From assembly GCA_904420085.1 (NCBI GenBank), contig CAJFUA010000002.1, forward strand, positions 1-64,000: DNA of 64,000 bases, in the 5' to 3' direction. Within the stretch, counting starts at the first letter, position 1, and each line of letters starts with the position of its first letter. Of the stretch, positions 60,448 through 64,000 are shown in pieces. The notes under the pieces were generated by a model that saw only the letters and a program-made list of their open reading frames with translations, was not told where the DNA came from and made no database searches. The position numbers and the translations under genes are program-made. The stretch comes from an uncultured Eubacterium sp. GTDB lineage: Bacteria; Bacillota; Clostridia; Lachnospirales; Lachnospiraceae.

Positions 60448-60999
60448 TTGAGAGGATTTGAAATGCAGAAATTTTCTATCAGCAACTTTACGAAAAGAAA
60501 TAAATTTACCCGCATGTGCATCGGTGAAGCTACGGTTAATCTTATGAAAGAAAAAACCTTTGATAAAATCAAGATATTAGATATTGTCAGAAAAGCCGGT
60601 GTATCCCGCATGACTTTCTACAAATACTATCATTCGAAAGAAGGGGTTTTGGAAGGATATTTACAGGAGATTATTGCAGGCTATGTGGAGGAATGCGGGG
60701 AAGATTTTTCAAAAGATTATCCTACGTTTCAAAGCACCTATACGGCACTAAATTATTTCGACAGATATGCAGACTTTTTTCTCTGTATTGTCCGCGCCGG
60801 ACTTTACAGCCTTCTTATCAATGCCGTAAATTCTTATATGGAAGAAACAATCATCCCACGGTATGAAGCTTCTCCTTACACAATATACTATTACGCCGGT
60901 GCATTGCTCAATATTTTTATCAAATGGGAAGAGTCCGGAAAGAAAGAAGATGCCCGGACGATTGCTGAGAATATTTCTAAACTAAAAGTAACTGAATAG
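60448..60999 (+). CDS. TetR/AcrR-family transcriptional regulator
   Basis: ATVNLMKEKTFDKIKILDIVRKAGVSRMTFYKYYHSKEGVLEGYL; start could be MQKFSISN (60463). Confidence 0.88.
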   Translation: MRGFEMQKFSISNFTKRNKFTRMCIGEATVNLMKEKTFDKIKILDIVRKAGVSRMTFYKYYHSKEGVLEGYLQEIIAGYVEECGEDFSKDYPTFQSTYTALNYFDRYADFFLCIVRAGLYSLLINAVNSYMEETIIPRYEASPYTIYYYAGALLNIFIKWEESGKKEDARTIAENISKLKVTE

Positions 61000-61027
61000 A
61001 TGTACTTTGACACACGATTGGTTTATC

Positions 61028-61062
61028 ACGAAAAAAAGAACCAGTCTTTCGACTGATTCTTC
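61028..61062 (-). terminator. Terminator of tRNA-Trp
   Basis: Minus strand AGAATCAGTCGAAAGACTGGTTCTTTTTTT. Confidence 0.75.
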
Positions 61063-61065
61063 TAG

Positions 61066-61136
61066 CAGGGGCACTAGGAATCGAACCCAGCTCTGGAGTT
61101 TTGGAGACTCTTATTCTACCGATGAACTATGCCCCT
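61066..61136 (-). tRNA. tRNA-Trp (anticodon CCA), 3' CCA not encoded
   Basis: AGGGGCA-TA-GTTC ATCGGTA GAAT-A-AGAGT CT[CCA]AA ACTCC...CTGGG TTCGAAT CCTAG TGCCCCT folds as a cloverleaf. Confidence 0.9.
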
Positions 61137-61224
61137 ATCTGCAATTTTGCACAAAGATATTTATACCATAAACCCTAAATGTTGTCAATAAAATACTTTC
61201 TATATTTCATCTCAACAATGTTCT

Positions 61225-62580
61225 CTATATTTCATCTCCCGCCTGTTTGATATTCCTTACTCCAATCAACTGTATTCCTTCTACTTTTTTCAACGACTTA
61301 ACAGACACTTCCGGAAGAATGCACTTTTTAAATCCCAGTTTTTTTGCTTCCAACACTCTCTGCTCTGCCTGAGAGACGGCACGGACCTCTCCTGCCAGTC
61401 CTACTTCGCCAAAAACAAGGGTGTCGGAATCGATTGGTCTGTTTTTATAACTGCTAATCAATGCCAGTATCAAGGCCAGATCCATTGCCGGCTCATTGAT
61501 TTTCATTCCACCTGCCACGTTCACATAGGCATCATAATCTCCCATTTGTATCCCGATACGCTTTTCAATGACAGCCATCAGCAGATTGACTCTGTTATAA
61601 TCTGTTCCTACTGCCGTCCGGCGGGGCATACCAAAGGCGGTATGATTAATCAATGCCTGAATTTCCACGAGGAGCGGTCTGGTTCCTTCCATGAGACAGG
61701 CCACCACCGAACCGGAAGCGTCCGTCGGTCTTCCTTCCAACATAAACTCAGAAGGATTTAATACCTGATGCAATCCATCCTCTCTCATCTCGAAAACACC
61801 GATTTCATTGGTCGATCCGAACCGGTTTTTTACGCCGCGGAGAATCCGATAAGAAGCATGTCTGTCTCCCTCAAAATACAAAACGGTATCAACCATATGC
61901 TCCAGCACACGGGGACCTGCAACCACGCCCTCTTTTGTCACATGACCTACAATAAATATAGGAATGGTATTTCCCTTTGCCATCTGCATTAACGTGTTGG
62001 TCGATTCTCTTACCTGACTGACACTGCCCGGCGCCGAACTGATATCTTCTCTGAAAATCGTCTGTATGGAATCAATCACAACCACATCCGGTTTTGATTC
62101 TGTCACAACCGCTTCAATGGCATCCAAACTGGTCTCCGCCAACAGACTTAAACGGTCACAAAACTGTCCCATCCGATTGGCTCGGAGTTTTATCTGTTTT
62201 AATGACTCCTCTCCTGAAATATATAAAATTTTCTTTCCATTATCTGACATATTCCGGCAGACCTGAAGAAGCAGGGTAGACTTGCCGATACCCGGGTCTC
62301 CTCCTACCAAAACCAGTCCTCCCGGAACCACGCCGCCGCCAAGCACCCTGTCCAGTTCGCTGAAGCCGGTACTGACTCTTTCCTCATCATTGGCTGTCAC
62401 TTCGTTAATTGTGACCGGACTGCTGTTTAACAGACTCCGCCTTGATACTTTATTTTTTGGTCCTACGGGTTCCTCCACGAAGGTTCCCACTTCCCTGCAG
62501 CCGGGGCACTGTCCCAGCCATTTTGATGATTCATATCCGCACTCTTTACAAAAGAATACTGTCTTATCTGATTTTGCCAT
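61225..62580 (-). CDS. radA: DNA repair protein RadA
   Basis: Zinc finger CKECGYESSKWLGQCPGC; GGDPGIGKSTLLLQ; KNRFGSTNEIGVFEM. Confidence 0.97.
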   Translation of the reverse strand: MAKSDKTVFFCKECGYESSKWLGQCPGCREVGTFVEEPVGPKNKVSRRSLLNSSPVTINEVTANDEERVSTGFSELDRVLGGGVVPGGLVLVGGDPGIGKSTLLLQVCRNMSDNGKKILYISGEESLKQIKLRANRMGQFCDRLSLLAETSLDAIEAVVTESKPDVVVIDSIQTIFREDISSAPGSVSQVRESTNTLMQMAKGNTIPIFIVGHVTKEGVVAGPRVLEHMVDTVLYFEGDRHASYRILRGVKNRFGSTNEIGVFEMREDGLHQVLNPSEFMLEGRPTDASGSVVACLMEGTRPLLVEIQALINHTAFGMPRRTAVGTDYNRVNLLMAVIEKRIGIQMGDYDAYVNVAGGMKINEPAMDLALILALISSYKNRPIDSDTLVFGEVGLAGEVRAVSQAEQRVLEAKKLGFKKCILPEVSVKSLKKVEGIQLIGVRNIKQAGDEI

Positions 62581-62709
62581 AGTTCCACGCTTTCTGTCTG
62601 ATGATTCTTATTTTTATAAATGATTCATTTCCTGTCAACGAAATAAAGGTCCTGTTTTCAATGCTTTTTTGCATCGACAAATCGGGACCTTTCTTTTACG
62701 GTTTATTTT

Positions 62710-63123
62710 CTATGCGGCGATAACTTTTACCATCGTTAAAGCACCCGGCTGAAGTTCTACATCCAATGTAAGTTTTCCACCAATATCCGTCTTGGAGACG
62801 CCAAGTTCTTTTTCCTCAACAAAAACTTTGTATTCTTTGTTTGACTCCAGTTCTAATGTAATCTGGGTCTGACCCTTTCCGTCTACAAAAAAGCTGACTT
62901 CTTCTCCCGTTTCTTTGAATACGTTCACTGCCGTTCCCGGAATTGATTCATAAACGAAAGTTCCGTTTCTCTCCAGTTTTGTAATTTCACTCCATGTTTT
63001 TACCTTGTACATATCACCTGAAACTTCAAAGTCTGAAAGTTTCTTTTTCTCCCCCAGCTCATAATTTCCAAAACTGATTGTACCGTTACTTTCTTTTTTG
63101 ATTAATTCCTTAATGATTGCCAT
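62710..63123 (-). CDS. Conserved hypothetical protein (137 aa)
   Basis: MAIIKELIKKESNGTISFGNYELGEKKKLSDFEVSGDMYKVKTWSEITKLERNGTFVYESIPGTAV; resembles Lachnospiraceae proteins sometimes auto-annotated 'endosialidase'; no enzymatic motif seen. Confidence 0.7.
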   Translation of the reverse strand: MAIIKELIKKESNGTISFGNYELGEKKKLSDFEVSGDMYKVKTWSEITKLERNGTFVYESIPGTAVNVFKETGEEVSFFVDGKGQTQITLELESNKEYKVFVEEKELGVSKTDIGGKLTLDVELQPGALTMVKVIAA

Positions 63124-63187
63124 TTTCTCCTCCTGTTTTGTTTCGCTGAAAGCGACTTTATCTTACAAATTATTCTAACACATTATC

Positions 63188-64000
63188 TTACATTTTTGCA
63201 CTACTTTTCACTGCAAAAGTGACTTTTCCGTTCTTATAACCCACACTGACCTGCTGCCCCTGACAGACATTTCCTGCCAGCAGTTCTTCCGCAAGTTCAT
63301 CCTCCACCTTATTCTGTATCATTCTTCTAAGAGGTCTTGCGCCAAACTTTTTATCGTAACTCTCTTTGGCAAGATAATTTTTTAATCCCTGAGTGAAGGT
63401 AAGACGGATATCCAACTGCTCTTTTACCTGTTTTGCCAGTCCTTTCAGCATCAGTCCCACAATGCTCTTAACTTCCTGTTCCGTCAATGCATGGAATACG
63501 ATAATATCGTCAATTCGATTGATAAACTCCGGTTTAAACATCTGTTTTACTTCTTCCATAACGCCGGCTTTCATTTTCTCATAATCCTGCTTTTCCGTGT
63601 CACCCTGGCTGAATCCAAGATGTTTCGGGTCTACAATTCTGTTGGCTCCCGCATTGCTGGTCATAATGATAATGGTATTTTTAAAACTGATTTTTCTTCC
63701 TTTTGAGTCCGTAATATGTCCGTCATCCAACACCTGAAGCAGAATATTGAACACATCCGGGTGGGCTTTTTCAATCTCGTCAAACAACACTACGGAATAG
63801 GGATTCTGACGCACTTTATCACTGAGCTGTCCGCCTTCCTCAAAACCTACATATCCCGGTGGCGAGCCAATCAGTTTCGACACACTGTGCTTTTCCATAT
63901 ATTCGGACATGTCTACCCGGATCATCGAATCCTCTGAACCAAAGACTGCTTCCGCCAGTGTTTTTGACAGTTCCGTCTTTCCTACGCCCGTAGGTCCCAG
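63188..64000 (-). CDS. clpC: ClpC-type AAA+ ATPase, C-terminal part (truncated by window edge)
   Basis: GPTGVGKTELSKTLAEAVFGSEDSMIRVDMSEYMEKHSVSKLIGSPPGYVGFEEGGQLSDKVR...RRMIQNKVEDELAEELL. Confidence 0.92.
   Translation of the reverse strand: MGPTGVGKTELSKTLAEAVFGSEDSMIRVDMSEYMEKHSVSKLIGSPPGYVGFEEGGQLSDKVRQNPYSVVLFDEIEKAHPDVFNILLQVLDDGHITDSKGRKISFKNTIIIMTSNAGANRIVDPKHLGFSQGDTEKQDYEKMKAGVMEEVKQMFKPEFINRIDDIIVFHALTEQEVKSIVGLMLKGLAKQVKEQLDIRLTFTQGLKNYLAKESYDKKFGARPLRRMIQNKVEDELAEELLAGNVCQGQQVSVGYKNGKVTFAVKSSAKM

Overview
64 kb chromosomal window, almost entirely minus-strand, from a spore-forming low-GC Gram-positive. Gene content and style look Lachnospiraceae/Clostridia-like (inference only). 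Reading from the high to the low coordinate the backbone is: clpC (partial), radA, tRNA-Trp, degV, a metallophosphoesterase, a complete nine-gene V/A-type ATPase operon, a 2-hydroxyacid dehydrogenase, an extracellular-protein region (GH16 glucanase, TPR membrane protein, transglutaminase-like protein and two paralogous 'large secreted protein + 46-aa peptide' cassettes), yitT, proB, a lipid kinase, citrate synthase, greA, a WYL regulator, a KdpD-N-like orphan, an EamA permease, pepP, an Rpn nuclease, spoIIID-mbl, recD2, comF, rpmG-secE-nusG-rplKAJL (L10 leader), a glycine-riboswitch-controlled AgcS symporter, two XRE regulators (one broken) with a LytTR regulator, and finally a sulfate-activation/arylsulfotransferase/sulfonate-ABC cluster running into a Dlt-like O-acylation operon. 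Strongest candidates for undescribed biology: (1) the duplicated secreted-protein/46-aa-peptide cassettes; (2) cysD-cysNC next to an ASST-family sulfotransferase with no reductive sulfate genes in view; (3) the Dlt-like module with an SGNH-ILEI fusion; (4) a possible intragenic C-terminal product inside the Rpn nuclease gene; (5) several unexplained structured intergenic elements. All calls come from reading the sequence and the ORF translations; no database search was run.
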